64,000 nt of DNA from Roseburia_C sp051879315 (GTDB lineage Bacteria; Bacillota; Clostridia; Lachnospirales; Lachnospiraceae), in contig JBJELW010000053.1 in the NCBI GenBank assembly GCA_051879315.1, forward strand, positions 62,001 to 126,000, given 5' to 3'. Each line of letters begins with the position of its first letter. Position 1 is the first letter of the stretch. Shown in pieces: positions 1 through 8,539 of the stretch. The notes under the pieces were generated by a model, which worked only from the letters and a program-made list of their open reading frames with translations, did not search any database and had not been told where the DNA came from. The position numbers and the translations under genes are program-made.

Positions 1-1
1 T

Positions 2-631
2 ATAACTGCTGATGCCGGATATGAAAGTGAGGAAAACTATCTGTTCCTCGAAAACAATGGACAGCTTTCTTATATAAAACCGGCCAATTACGAAATTTCA
101 AAGACAAAAAAGTACAGGAATGATATAGGAAAAGTAGAAAACATGGAGTATGACCCCCAGTCCGATATCTATACCTGCAGAAACGATAAAAAACTGACTG
201 TAGACCATATCAGACATTCCAAAAGCAAAACAGGATACGCGAGTGAGAAAACGATCTACAAATGTGAGGACTGTAGCGGCTGTCCGTACAAAAAAGAGTG
301 TATCAAAGGCAACAACTGTAAAACACCTCTGGAAGAAAGGACAAAAATACTTCAGGTTGCCAAAACATTTCTAAAATACAGAGAGGAAAACCTGGAACGA
401 ATACTTTCAGATGATGGAATTCTCTTCAGAACAAACAGGAGCATTCAGGCTGAGGGTTCCTTTGGGGATTTAAAACAGGATATGCAGTTCAGAAGATACC
501 TGAGTAAAGGAACATCAAATGTACTTGCCGAAAGCACACTTCTGGCTATGGCAAGAAATATAAATAAACTTCACAATAAGTTACAAAAAGGCAAAACAGG
601 AACACATCTGTTTCCACTAAAAAGTGCCTAG
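2..631 (+). CDS. IS1182-type transposase, C-terminal part (truncated by window edge)
   Basis: The frame is open from base 2, so the gene begins before the window; the first in-frame ATG at 143 is internal. The visible 209 residues contain ADAGYESEEN, which matches the second catalytic Asp region of IS1182-type DDE transposases, a Cys cluster (CEDCSGCPYKKEC) found in the insertion domain of that family, and EGSFGDLKQDMQFRR, which carries the last catalytic Glu and the conserved basic helix. It would cut and join the ends of its own insertion sequence. The C-terminus looks intact, so the element may be complete upstream. Family assignment is by motif recall, not by search. Confidence 0.85.
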   Translation: MTADAGYESEENYLFLENNGQLSYIKPANYEISKTKKYRNDIGKVENMEYDPQSDIYTCRNDKKLTVDHIRHSKSKTGYASEKTIYKCEDCSGCPYKKECIKGNNCKTPLEERTKILQVAKTFLKYREENLERILSDDGILFRTNRSIQAEGSFGDLKQDMQFRRYLSKGTSNVLAESTLLAMARNINKLHNKLQKGKTGTHLFPLKSA

Positions 632-692
632 ATTTTAACTTACCTAAATGAATTGATCAGCCATTTCAAAATGGCTTGTAAAAGTGCGCCTA

Positions 693-732
693 TTTTACAG
701 AATTATATATCATATCATAAAATTCTGTAAAA
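693..732. repeat. 12-bp inverted repeat downstream of the transposase
   Basis: TTTTACAGAATT (693-704) is repeated inverted as AATTCTGTAAAA (721-732) with a 16-base AT-rich loop. It lies 60 bases after the transposase stop and could be the right end of the insertion sequence or its terminator. A smaller palindrome, AGCCATTT/AAATGGCT, lies at about 659-676. Without the left end the IS terminal repeat cannot be confirmed. Confidence 0.5.
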
Positions 733-750
733 TTCTGCTTCTTAAACAGT

Positions 751-798
751 AAAAAGGAAGCTGCCGCTTCACGATTTTTCAATCGTTAAAGCGACAGC
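751..798 (-). terminator. Rho-independent terminator after the sensor-kinase operon
   Basis: Read on the minus strand, a 16-bp stem (GCTGTCGCTT plus AACGATT, closed by a short A-rich loop, with one G-U pair) is followed by TTCCTTTTT. It sits about 70 bases after the stop of the 263-residue membrane protein and probably ends the two-component operon. Confidence 0.75.
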
Positions 799-868
799 CC
801 CAGTTCATGTGCAATATTCACCTGCCACATCTCGCAGCCTGTGCCTTTGTTTTTGACACATAAAGCTT

Positions 869-1660
869 CTACTGTGGAACCAGGGCACTGAGATAGCGAT
901 TCTCTGAATAAGCCTGCAGGACATAACAGGTCTCCTCCTCCCGGATCACCTCCACCAGTGACTTCCATTGCAGCCCCGTCAGATCCATATCCGGGTACAC
1001 TGACCAATCTGCCAAATTTGCCCCCTGGGTCTCCTGTTCCGTCACCATCATATCCTCCACTTCCAGGCTTTGCAAATACTCCGCCGCATTTCCCCATGGA
1101 TCCGTCTCATAGTCGTCGCTGTATTCCGCTTCCGCCAAAAAAATGGTTCCATCCTCTAAAAGAAATACCGTATGCTTTTCAGAGCCATCGTATCTGCTGA
1201 AACAGATCTTCCAATAATAAGCTGTGTAGGTCTGGAAAATGGCATCCACCGCCTTGTAAGGCTTCGCCTCCCAGGCATACCAATTCCCATATTCGGTGGA
1301 GAGATTACTGGGATACAGCCCATTGTCATACAGCTCCTTCATGCCCTCCCGGGCTGCAGTTACCGCCTCGTAATCCTCCAGATTCATCTCATAGGAAGCA
1401 GCATCCGACAACTGGCTTTCCCACTGCCCGGTAATCAGCTGTAATTTCTGGTATACACCCAGCTTTGCAGAGGCATTCCGGGACATAGCGGAGCCTGCTG
1501 CGGAATAATACTCTGCCGGCGCTGCCGACACCCGGTTCAACTCTGCCTCCCGATACTGTATCAGAAACAATCCGGGCAGCAGAATTCCTGCCAGCACAAT
1601 GACAAACGTGCCGACGAACAGAATTCGATATATGGTTTTTCGGTTGATTAATTTTTTCAT
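869..1660 (-). CDS. Membrane-anchored hypothetical protein linked to a two-component system
   Basis: The product has 263 residues with a short basic N-terminus and one hydrophobic segment at about residues 10-30, followed by a hydrophilic, presumably extracytoplasmic region rich in Tyr, Glu and Trp. No family is recognised. It starts 64 bases after the histidine kinase gene on the same strand with a GAGGAAG-type ribosome binding site, so it is probably co-transcribed and could be an accessory sensor or an output of the same pathway. It could equally be an unrelated lipid-facing anchor protein; no catalytic motif is visible. Confidence 0.7.
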   Translation of the reverse strand: MKKLINRKTIYRILFVGTFVIVLAGILLPGLFLIQYREAELNRVSAAPAEYYSAAGSAMSRNASAKLGVYQKLQLITGQWESQLSDAASYEMNLEDYEAVTAAREGMKELYDNGLYPSNLSTEYGNWYAWEAKPYKAVDAIFQTYTAYYWKICFSRYDGSEKHTVFLLEDGTIFLAEAEYSDDYETDPWGNAAEYLQSLEVEDMMVTEQETQGANLADWSVYPDMDLTGLQWKSLVEVIREEETCYVLQAYSENRYLSALVPQ

Positions 1661-1724
1661 CTCTGGGAATCTTCCTCTCTATGCATCCTTCCGTATAACT
1701 CTTCCTACGAAAAACCGGCCACTG

Positions 1725-3188
1725 CTATCTGTCCACCGCCGGGAAAGTAACCTGCATCCGGGTACCTTCTCCCAGGGTACTGTCGATTGCCAGCTCCGCC
1801 CCATGTCTTTCCAAAATCAAAGCCACCAGCGACATGCCTAGTCCGGCCCCGCCCTCCCTGCGGGAGCGTGACTTGTCCACCATGTAAAATTCATCACAGA
1901 TCCTTCCCACGTCTTCCTGAGACATGCCCACTCCGTGATCCGTAACCGTAAATTCATATCCTGTACAGGTTGCGTCTGTTTCTTCCAGAGGATTTTCTCT
2001 ATTTTCCTGCTGCGTGACAAAATGCCCCGAAAATTCGATGATCTCCCCTTCCCGGGATGCCTTTCTTGCATTGTCGATCAGGTTGATAAACACAGTCACC
2101 AACAGCTCCTGACTGCCCAAAAGCACTGCAGGCTCAACATCCGTCACCAGACGGATCTGCTTTTTTCCCAGTGCCGGAGAAACGATTTTCACGATTTCTT
2201 TTCCCAAATCAGTGGTATGCAGCTTTGTTTTTTCGATTTCATTCTGTTTTAGATAAATAAGCTGAAACAACTTGCCGGACATGGCCTCTAAACGTTTTCC
2301 CTCAGAGAAAATGTAGTTCAGGGACATAATTTCTTCCTCACGGGGCAGTTCCATGGATCGCATGGTATCCGCATACCCAATGATGGTGGTCATGGGCGTC
2401 TTGATCTCATGGGTAAAGTCGGCCACAAACTGATCCCTGCGACGGATCATATCATTCAGCTCCTCCACATGCTCCGACACCGCCCCCGCCATGTGATTAA
2501 ACTTTTCTGCCAAAAGTCCCACTTCATCGTTTGTTTTCACTTCAATGTGGGTATCATAATTTCCCTCTGCAATCTCATCGGACACACGGTTGAGCTTTTC
2601 CAAGGGTTTTGTCAGATATCGGCTCACCCCATACATAATCAGAGATGCCGCCACCAAAATTCCAATGATGAGAAACCGAAAATAGGAGATCTCCTGATCC
2701 ATCAGAAGATAGGACTCCGAAATATCCCGCTTGCTGATGATGCACAGACTTTTTTCGTCCACATTGCTGTAGGAGGTGACATAAATATAATGGGCATTCT
2801 CCTCCCGGCTGATGAGATAATTTTTCCCACCGGTATCCAGATTGGAGAAAAGCTCCTCGCTGATCCCTGCCTCATTTCCATCGCCGGAGTACACATAGTC
2901 ATTTCCGTATTTGATGTAAAAAGAAGAGTTGGCGGCCATCATGCCTCCTGCCACCCGCTCCCCGATTTCGGAAAGTTCCTCTTCAATATTATAATTTTCA
3001 CTGTTTAACACCTGCAGCAATTCATACTCCACCGATGACTGTACCAGATTGTTTTCCACAATGGCGTTCTGTAACTGGGTATTCTGGGCAAGCTCAAAGT
3101 TCTTACGAATCATCAGGTACCCAATGATCCCCAGACTAATGGAAAGCAGTGTGAGATTAATAATCAAAACCTTATAACGAAACTTCAT
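1725..3188 (-). CDS. Sensor histidine kinase (HAMP, HisKA, HATPase)
   Basis: The 487-residue protein has a membrane segment near residues 8-26, an extracytoplasmic sensor region to about 165, a second membrane segment at about 172-190, a HAMP linker, and an H-box (HEIKTP) with the phospho-accepting His at residue 260. The ATPase domain shows the N-box NLIDNARKAS, DHGVGM and GGAGLGMSLV. It autophosphorylates and donates phosphate to the response regulator encoded just upstream, whose gene it overlaps by 17 bases. The layout is that of PhoR/VanS-type kinases; the signal is not apparent. Upstream overlap implies translational coupling. Confidence 0.95.
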   Translation of the reverse strand: MKFRYKVLIINLTLLSISLGIIGYLMIRKNFELAQNTQLQNAIVENNLVQSSVEYELLQVLNSENYNIEEELSEIGERVAGGMMAANSSFYIKYGNDYVYSGDGNEAGISEELFSNLDTGGKNYLISREENAHYIYVTSYSNVDEKSLCIISKRDISESYLLMDQEISYFRFLIIGILVAASLIMYGVSRYLTKPLEKLNRVSDEIAEGNYDTHIEVKTNDEVGLLAEKFNHMAGAVSEHVEELNDMIRRRDQFVADFTHEIKTPMTTIIGYADTMRSMELPREEEIMSLNYIFSEGKRLEAMSGKLFQLIYLKQNEIEKTKLHTTDLGKEIVKIVSPALGKKQIRLVTDVEPAVLLGSQELLVTVFINLIDNARKASREGEIIEFSGHFVTQQENRENPLEETDATCTGYEFTVTDHGVGMSQEDVGRICDEFYMVDKSRSRREGGAGLGMSLVALILERHGAELAIDSTLGEGTRMQVTFPAVDR

Positions 3189-3843
3189 GTGTATCCTCGA
3201 GTCTGTATCCTACTTTAAATATGGTCTTTAGTGCATCTCCCATGTTCAATTTTTTCCGAAGCCTTTGAACATGCAGATCCAGGGTTCTCGATTCCACCGA
3301 ATACTCGGTGCCCCAGATTTCTTCATAGATTTTTTCACGAAACAGCGTAATGTTGCGGTTGCGCATAAAAAATACCAGCAGTTCCAGCTCCTTGGGTGTC
3401 AGTTCCACTTCACACCCCGCCTTTGTGACAGTCTGGTTTTCCACATCCACCAGAATGTCTCCGAAGCGCAACTGGCTCTCGGATTTGTGGTATCTGCGCA
3501 GCACGATATTCACCCGGGCCAAAAGTTCCACCACTTCAAAGGGCTTTACCATATAATCCTCTGCACCGGAGGTGAGCCCTTTCATACGGTCATCCAAAGT
3601 GGCCTTTGCCGTGAGAAAAATAACCGGAATCTGAAGCGGACGGATATATTCCATTAATTCATAGCCATTGATTTTTGGAAGCATAATATCCAGAATAATC
3701 AGATCAAAATTCTGTTCCTCCAGCAGATCTGCCGCTTCCAATCCGTCATAGGCGCAGATACATTGGTACCCCACCTTGCTTAAATTCAGTTTTATCAGAT
3801 CTGAGATTGCCCGCTCGTCCTCCACGATCAAAATCCGGATCAT
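3172..3843 (-). CDS. OmpR/PhoB-family response regulator
   Basis: The 223-residue protein has a receiver domain (acidic pocket VEDE, phospho-acceptor Asp52 in LIILDIMLPK, Thr in FLTAKA, Lys in MVKPFE) and a C-terminal winged helix (ELTPKELELL, SRTLDLHVQRLRKKL). It is the first gene of the operon with the histidine kinase and a membrane protein, and is expected to bind DNA when phosphorylated. The next gene's start lies inside its 3' end. Target genes are not evident from the sequence. Confidence 0.95.
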   Translation of the reverse strand: MIRILIVEDERAISDLIKLNLSKVGYQCICAYDGLEAADLLEEQNFDLIILDIMLPKINGYELMEYIRPLQIPVIFLTAKATLDDRMKGLTSGAEDYMVKPFEVVELLARVNIVLRRYHKSESQLRFGDILVDVENQTVTKAGCEVELTPKELELLVFFMRNRNITLFREKIYEEIWGTEYSVESRTLDLHVQRLRKKLNMGDALKTIFKVGYRLEDTHEVSL

Positions 3844-3943
3844 GTTCTAAACCTCTCTTTCGTCCTATGCTTTACCTGTTCAGCACCCTGCGCCTTACCT
3901 TTCAGCATACCCCCTACATGTATCTAAAGTGTATCTGAATGGT

Positions 3944-4002
3944 CAAAAAAAGACAAGACATACCAATTTCTGCCAAATATGCAGAAGCTGACATATCTTG
4001 TC
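3944..4002 (-). terminator. Terminator after the small membrane protein gene
   Basis: On the minus strand GACAAGA (4002-3996) pairs with TCTTGTC (3958-3952), with an inner TTCTGC/GCAGAA hairpin, and is followed by eight T residues. It ends the 4041-4349 gene and separates it from the two-component operon. Confidence 0.7.
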
Positions 4003-4040
4003 GATCTTAAATTTGAGATGAAATCTGTAATTGCTTGGTT

Positions 4041-4349
4041 CTACGGGAAAATCTCCTGCAGAACTGCATCCAGCACAGCCTCCTGCTGCTCCATCCGCTT
4101 TTTCTGGATGCTCTGTCTCATCTGCTGTTCCTGGGTGGATGCAGGCCGCTCCTCCTCTTCCTCCGTCTGCTCATCCTCTGCAAGAATCACCTGCAAATAA
4201 TTTTCCAACCCTCGCTGCAGCCGTTTGATGCGGCGGTTCACCGCAAAAATTCCTATACATCCCACAAACAGGATGAGCATTAACACCGCCATTCCAGCCA
4301 CAAAAACAATCATATCATAAGTCTGCAATAACGTTTCCACATATTCCAT
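4041..4349 (-). CDS. Small single-pass membrane protein with an acidic tail
   Basis: I place the start at the internal ATG at 4349, because AGGAGAGG lies seven bases before it; an earlier in-frame ATG at 4373 lacks such a site. The 102-residue product (MEYVETLL...) has one long hydrophobic segment at about residues 10-34, then a basic stop-transfer stretch (NRRIKRLQRG) and a Glu/Gln-rich helical tail. No family is recognised. Its neighbours (two-component system, murG) do not reveal its job, although a cell-envelope role would fit. Confidence 0.6.
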   Translation of the reverse strand: MEYVETLLQTYDMIVFVAGMAVLMLILFVGCIGIFAVNRRIKRLQRGLENYLQVILAEDEQTEEEEERPASTQEQQMRQSIQKKRMEQQEAVLDAVLQEIFP

Positions 4350-4467
4350 TTCGACACCTCTCCTATCCATCATACAATTTGTATCTGCTTTGTACCTTCG
4401 CAGATATCTTTTTCAGGTTTATTATAAGGTTGTCCCACTACGAAATAAGTAAAATTTTATCGACAGA

Positions 4468-4498
4468 TTGACATTTTGACGCAAGAGTATAATATAAT
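4468..4498 (+). promoter_or_regulatory. Candidate promoter of murG
   Basis: TTGACA at 4468-4473 is followed by two overlapping TATAAT boxes at 4488-4493 and 4493-4498, giving spacers of 14 or 19 bases. Both spacings are off the optimum of 17, so the promoter is plausible but may be weak. The murG start is about 60 bases downstream. Confidence 0.5.
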
Positions 4499-4560
4499 AG
4501 GATAGTTATAAAATCATCAGAAACTACATATTATGATATACAGAAGAGAGGCTCCGTTTT

Positions 4561-5637
4561 ATGAAAAGAATCGTTATGACAGGCGGCGGTACCGCCGGCC
4601 ATGTTACCCCCAACATCGCACTTTTTCCGGCACTAAAGGCAGCCGGTTATGACATACAGTATATTGGATCCTACAACGGCATGGAAAAAAACCTGATTGA
4701 GGAACAGAAGATCCCCTATTATGGCATCTCCTCCGGAAAATTAAGACGCTACAAGGATTTGCGGAATCTCACGGATCCCTTCCGCGTGATCAAAGGATTT
4801 GGACAGTCAGTCTCCCTTTTGCGTAAGCTGAAGCCGGATGTGGTATTTTCCAAAGGCGGATTTGTATCGGTTCCTGTAGTGATTGCAGCGCGGTTTTTGC
4901 ATATCCCCGCCATTATCCACGAATCAGACATAACCCCGGGACTGGCCAACAAGCTTGCCATCCCTTCTGCCACCAAAGTATGCTGTAATTTTCCGGAAAC
5001 ATTATCCTATCTGCCCAAAGATAAAGCTGTACTCACCGGTTCTCCCATTCGTCAGGAGCTTTTGACCGGCGACAAATCAGCCGCCGCAAAACTTTGCAAT
5101 TTCACACTAGACAAACCGGTAATCCTCATTATCGGGGGCAGCAGCGGCTCCAAATTTGTCAACGATGCGCTGCGTTCCATACTGGACGATCTGCTGGAAC
5201 ACTACCAGATTCTACATTTATGCGGAAAGGGAAATTTAGACCCTTCCCTGAAAAACCGCACCGGATACGCACAGTTTGAATACGCCCACAATGAGCTGCG
5301 GGATATGTTTGCCCTAAGCTCTCTGGTGATTTCCCGAGCCGGTGCCAACGCCATCTGCGAGCTACTGGCTTTGCATAAGCCCAATATTCTCATCCCACTT
5401 TCCGCCAAGGCGAGCCGCGGAGATCAGCTGTTAAACGCCCGCTCTTTTGAAAAACAGGGTTACAGCATTGTGATTGAGGAGGAAGATCTCACCGAACAGG
5501 CCTTAAAGGATGCCATTGATAAGGTTATGCGGGATAGAGACACGTATATTCGCAATATGTGTGGCAGCAAACAACTGGATTCTATCCAGACCATTCTGGA
5601 TCTGATTGAGGATGCTGCAAAATCCAAACACGCCTAA
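4561..5637 (+). CDS. murG: UDP-GlcNAc:undecaprenyl-PP-MurNAc-pentapeptide GlcNAc transferase MurG
   Basis: MurG adds GlcNAc to lipid I to make lipid II on the cytoplasmic face of the membrane. The 358-residue length is normal for the family. Visible motifs are the N-terminal glycine-rich loop GGGTAGHVTPNIAL (about residue 8), the HESD region (IIHESDITPGLANK), the second glycine loop GGSSGSKFVNDALR, and the nucleotide-sugar site SRAGANAICELLAL with an acidic residue that binds ribose. It stands alone rather than in a division cluster, which is common in Lachnospiraceae genomes. A GAGAGG ribosome site precedes the ATG. Confidence 0.95.
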   Translation: MKRIVMTGGGTAGHVTPNIALFPALKAAGYDIQYIGSYNGMEKNLIEEQKIPYYGISSGKLRRYKDLRNLTDPFRVIKGFGQSVSLLRKLKPDVVFSKGGFVSVPVVIAARFLHIPAIIHESDITPGLANKLAIPSATKVCCNFPETLSYLPKDKAVLTGSPIRQELLTGDKSAAAKLCNFTLDKPVILIIGGSSGSKFVNDALRSILDDLLEHYQILHLCGKGNLDPSLKNRTGYAQFEYAHNELRDMFALSSLVISRAGANAICELLALHKPNILIPLSAKASRGDQLLNARSFEKQGYSIVIEEEDLTEQALKDAIDKVMRDRDTYIRNMCGSKQLDSIQTILDLIEDAAKSKHA

Positions 5638-5794
5638 AACATTCGGGCACAAGAGAATAATGCCGCAACAAAGGCAAAAATACTCCATCTATTTTATGAA
5701 AATGCGTTTATGAAAATGCTGGGGTATTTTCTCTTGACTTTCATATTTCCTTGGTATATCATTACTAGTAAGAAATGAGTTTGTTACCGTACAG

Positions 5795-6166
5795 CTATTG
5801 CTCAAGCGGGGTGCTCGTTTCTTTTTTTATATTTACCATATCATATAAATATAGATTTCCGTCAGAAGCGTGTCTAACCAACATCTCAATTCTAAATGTA
5901 TTCTGTCTTTCTATTTTTCCGTTATCAAGATACACCGGCAATGCAAATCTTGTAGTAAATCTATACCATCCATACTTAGCATCCGCGCTATGCTTGCTCT
6001 TAAAATTTTCTTGCCAGCGCCTATTTCCCGCTGTTCTTAACAACATAGGAATTGCTTGTGTTGCATTAGCCTTCGCTTTGGCATTTGTTTCTACTTCATC
6101 CCAATCAATATTTCTTTTCCCCTTAAATCTAATATCAGAAATGACTACCATATGTTGATTACTCAT
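5795..6166 (-). CDS. Orphan domain resembling the tail of phage/ICE polyvalent proteins
   Basis: The 123-residue protein ends in RIEMLVRHASDGNLYLYDMV and then an NIKKETSTPL tail. From memory, similar tails occur in C-terminal toxin-like or large-polyvalent-protein-associated (LPD) domains of integrative elements and phages; this is family recall and could be wrong. The N-terminus (MSNQHMVVISDIRFKG) does not look like a truncated fold, but there is no signal peptide and no mobile-element gene next to it. The surrounding 150-190 bp on each side are AT-rich and non-coding, unlike the tightly packed neighbours, which suggests a transferred remnant. Confidence 0.5.
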   Translation of the reverse strand: MSNQHMVVISDIRFKGKRNIDWDEVETNAKAKANATQAIPMLLRTAGNRRWQENFKSKHSADAKYGWYRFTTRFALPVYLDNGKIERQNTFRIEMLVRHASDGNLYLYDMVNIKKETSTPLEQ

Positions 6167-6237
6167 ACAATCTCCAATCTACCCTCGTGAACTCGGTGAA
6201 ATATGAATGTTTCCTTTTATGTTTAAGGTAAATAAGA

Positions 6238-6275
6238 AAAATGTCTCTATTAGATTTCTCTAACATAGACATTTT
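6238..6275. terminator. Bidirectional terminator-like hairpin
   Basis: AAAATGTCT (6238-6246) pairs with AGACATTTT (6267-6275), with an inner TTAGA/TCTAA stem. T-rich sequence follows on the plus strand and A-rich sequence precedes, so it could stop transcription in either direction. It lies in the gap between the HIT gene and the orphan domain gene. Confidence 0.6.
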
Positions 6276-6356
6276 CTTTTCTGCCATCCTTAACATGGTG
6301 TCAATATAAGCTATTTGTGTTATGAATGATATCCAAACAGTCGATTCACAAATCTG

Positions 6357-6773
6357 TTAACCAGCAAGCATATTCTTTAACTCTGCAAATTCTTCGTCGG
6401 TCATCTTTAGCGGTGTGTAATGTAACATGTCTGCGTTGGGTGCATTCTCGTATCTGGGTATGATGTGCATATGGAAATGAAATACCGTCTGTCCTGCCAC
6501 TTCCCCGTTATTCTGCAGAAGATTTAATCCATCTGCTTTCAGGACCGTCTTCATTTTTTCTCCCACCTTTTTGGCAACCTGAATGGCCTTTCCAGCCACC
6601 TGCTCATCCAGCTCAAAAAGGTTTGCATAATGATCCTTCGGGATCACCAGTGCATGTCCCTTGGATGCCGGGTTCAAGTCCAGAATCACCTTGAACAATT
6701 CATCCTCATAAATAGTGTTGCTGGGGATTTCCCCTGCTGCAATTTTACAGAAAATACAATCATCCTGTCTCAT
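6357..6773 (-). CDS. HIT-family nucleotide hydrolase
   Basis: The 138-residue protein carries the histidine triad HFHMHIIPR at residues 99-107 and an N-terminal CIFCKI motif typical of the Hint branch, whose members hydrolyse nucleoside phosphoramidates and related adenylyl compounds. Length and motif order match the family. An AAGGAG site precedes the ATG. It lies 25 bases after the flavodoxin-like gene and is probably in the same transcript. The physiological substrate is unknown. Confidence 0.93.
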   Translation of the reverse strand: MRQDDCIFCKIAAGEIPSNTIYEDELFKVILDLNPASKGHALVIPKDHYANLFELDEQVAGKAIQVAKKVGEKMKTVLKADGLNLLQNNGEVAGQTVFHFHMHIIPRYENAPNADMLHYTPLKMTDEEFAELKNMLAG

Positions 6774-6798
6774 GTTTTCTTCTCCTTATCTATCATTA

Positions 6799-7791
6799 CT
6801 ATTCAAACACAAAAATCTGATCCAGCATACGAAGTGTCTTAAAATTCCCTTTTGCGGTCATATCTCCTGCCATGAACGCTCTCTGGAATGTCATCCTTCC
6901 CGCAATGATCTTCTCCATCACCTGAGGTGACAACTTCGCGTAGATATCCACATCCTCTTCCTGGCCATAGCGGCAGCTTAATTCCTCTCCGTCTACTTCC
7001 ACCACCAAAGGCTTCTGTTTTTCCTCTATCATAAACAGATACTTAGCCGCAAAACCTTCCTGAGGCGTAAAATGGGACTGAAGATCGATAATATACTCCA
7101 ACTGTCCCTCCGTCTGCTTCTCACTCATGCGATCCCGAAACAGGGAGGTCAACTCTTCAATATCCTCCTTCTGTTTCTTCACATAGCTGTCATCGGCCAC
7201 ATACTGCGACAACTGTTCGCTTTCCTGGGGTGTCAGTTCCATCTGCTGGGTCCGCAAAACACTCTGCTTCACCGCCTGATTAGAATTGGGTAATCCCCGC
7301 TGTTTCTGGGAAATCGTCCGGTACAGATTCTCCGCCTTTTTCTCAATGATCAACGAATAATCATGATTCATCTCAAAACTCACCAGATCATCCACATACC
7401 CGCAGACTCCGCTGCAAGGCAACCCACCCAGAATCTCCCACGCATTTTCCAGGGTCAGCTCACCTTCCCGTTCACCGTAAGTGGTGGACATGACGATAGG
7501 CTGCATGTACAAAGTCTTGATCTTATCCTTATCTCCGTACAACCAGCAGGCATCCAAAAACTGCTGCATATACCCGCCGATTCCCAGCCACTCCACAGTG
7601 GTGGCCAGGATAATTCCATCCGCATCCTTAAAGGTCTGAGGCAGTGTGGAAATACTATTCTTTTTTTCATAGATATTGTAGCGCTCCACAGTTACCCGCA
7701 GTTCCTTCAATACCTCTTCCATTTTGCTGAGCACGTAAAGTGTGGGATCATCCAACAGTCCTCTTCCGCCATAATATATATTTACCTTCAT
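6799..7791 (-). CDS. Flavodoxin-like NAD(P)H oxidoreductase fused to an SCP2-like domain
   Basis: Residues 1-165 look like an NADPH-dependent FMN reductase fold: strand MKVNIYYGG, the loop IILATTVEWLGIGGYMQQFLD and a late STTYGEREG strand. After a helical linker (about 170-225), the C-terminal part (about 230-330) resembles an SCP2 sterol-carrier fold, ending in ITAGRMTFQRAFMAG-like sequence (here IAGRMTFQRAFMAGD). The fusion suggests flavin chemistry on a hydrophobic ligand; the substrate is not known. GGAGG lies six bases from the ATG. Family assignment of the second domain is moderately confident. Confidence 0.8.
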   Translation of the reverse strand: MKVNIYYGGRGLLDDPTLYVLSKMEEVLKELRVTVERYNIYEKKNSISTLPQTFKDADGIILATTVEWLGIGGYMQQFLDACWLYGDKDKIKTLYMQPIVMSTTYGEREGELTLENAWEILGGLPCSGVCGYVDDLVSFEMNHDYSLIIEKKAENLYRTISQKQRGLPNSNQAVKQSVLRTQQMELTPQESEQLSQYVADDSYVKKQKEDIEELTSLFRDRMSEKQTEGQLEYIIDLQSHFTPQEGFAAKYLFMIEEKQKPLVVEVDGEELSCRYGQEEDVDIYAKLSPQVMEKIIAGRMTFQRAFMAGDMTAKGNFKTLRMLDQIFVFE

Positions 7792-7893
7792 ACAGCCTCC
7801 GTGTCTTAACTAACAGTATCTTTCAGAATTCCCATTCCACGATTTTCTGAATATTTCACATATAACTAAGTATATAAATTTTCCTGCGGAAAA

Positions 7894-8484
7894 TCAAGAC
7901 CGCTGAGGTTTTCGATACAGAACAACAGAAAGGAGAAAACCAGCTATCAATCCACCGACATGGGCTATATTATCAATACCGGAACCGGCAAACCCATAGT
8001 ACAGGCTCAATGCCAACATCAGAATCATACGCTTGATGGTAATATCCCCCATACGTCCCTTGTGGCGGATTACAATCCAAAGCAAAGCTCCGATCACACC
8101 AAACACCGCGCCGGAGGCACCTCCGGATACCGTATGTTCCCCTGCGTTTAGGATGTGAATCATAGAACAGACTCCGCCGGTAAGCCCCGCCAGAAAATAC
8201 AGCATAAAATACTTCACATGGCCCAGCAGCTCCTCCACCTGATTCCCGATGAAAAACAGGATAATCATATTGTTTGCCAAATGACCGATGCTAAAATGGT
8301 AAAACATGCAGGTAAAAAGCATATACCATTTTCCTTGATCCACCACCCACTCGGCATACATAGCACCATGCTCCACTGCAAAGCCCACATCTCCCACATC
8401 TCCCCAAATGGATAACAGCAGAAACCACGCAACATTGAGGGCAACAATTGCGATATTTACATAAGATACTTTCTTCTCCGGCAT
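7894..8484 (-). CDS. Rhomboid-family intramembrane serine protease
   Basis: The 196-residue protein has six hydrophobic segments and all rhomboid hallmarks: HLANN (His68 with Asn) in the second segment, catalytic Ser124 in SGGASGAVFG, and the partner His175 in NIAHVGGLIAGF. Such enzymes cleave single-pass membrane proteins within the bilayer. The neighbouring Tad pilus operon ends just upstream, so pseudopilins could be substrates, but this is only positional. A small GC-poor hairpin at about 7878-7894 may terminate it. Confidence 0.92.
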   Translation of the reverse strand: MPEKKVSYVNIAIVALNVAWFLLLSIWGDVGDVGFAVEHGAMYAEWVVDQGKWYMLFTCMFYHFSIGHLANNMIILFFIGNQVEELLGHVKYFMLYFLAGLTGGVCSMIHILNAGEHTVSGGASGAVFGVIGALLWIVIRHKGRMGDITIKRMILMLALSLYYGFAGSGIDNIAHVGGLIAGFLLSVVLYRKPQRS

Positions 8485-8539
8485 CTAAGTCACACTCCTT
8501 ATAGAGTCGACCTTATCACGTTCCTTTAGGACTGTCAAA

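Noticed and set aside
1..800. A complete insertion sequence
   Set aside because: Only the C-terminal part of the transposase and a possible right end are visible, so full boundaries cannot be stated.
786..1097. Gly-rich minus-strand frame at the end of the membrane-protein gene
   Set aside because: Overlaps the better supported 869-1660 gene in another frame and runs through the terminator.
2409..3008. 199-residue open frame on the plus strand
   Set aside because: It is antisense to the histidine kinase gene, has no ribosome site, and has no recognisable motif.
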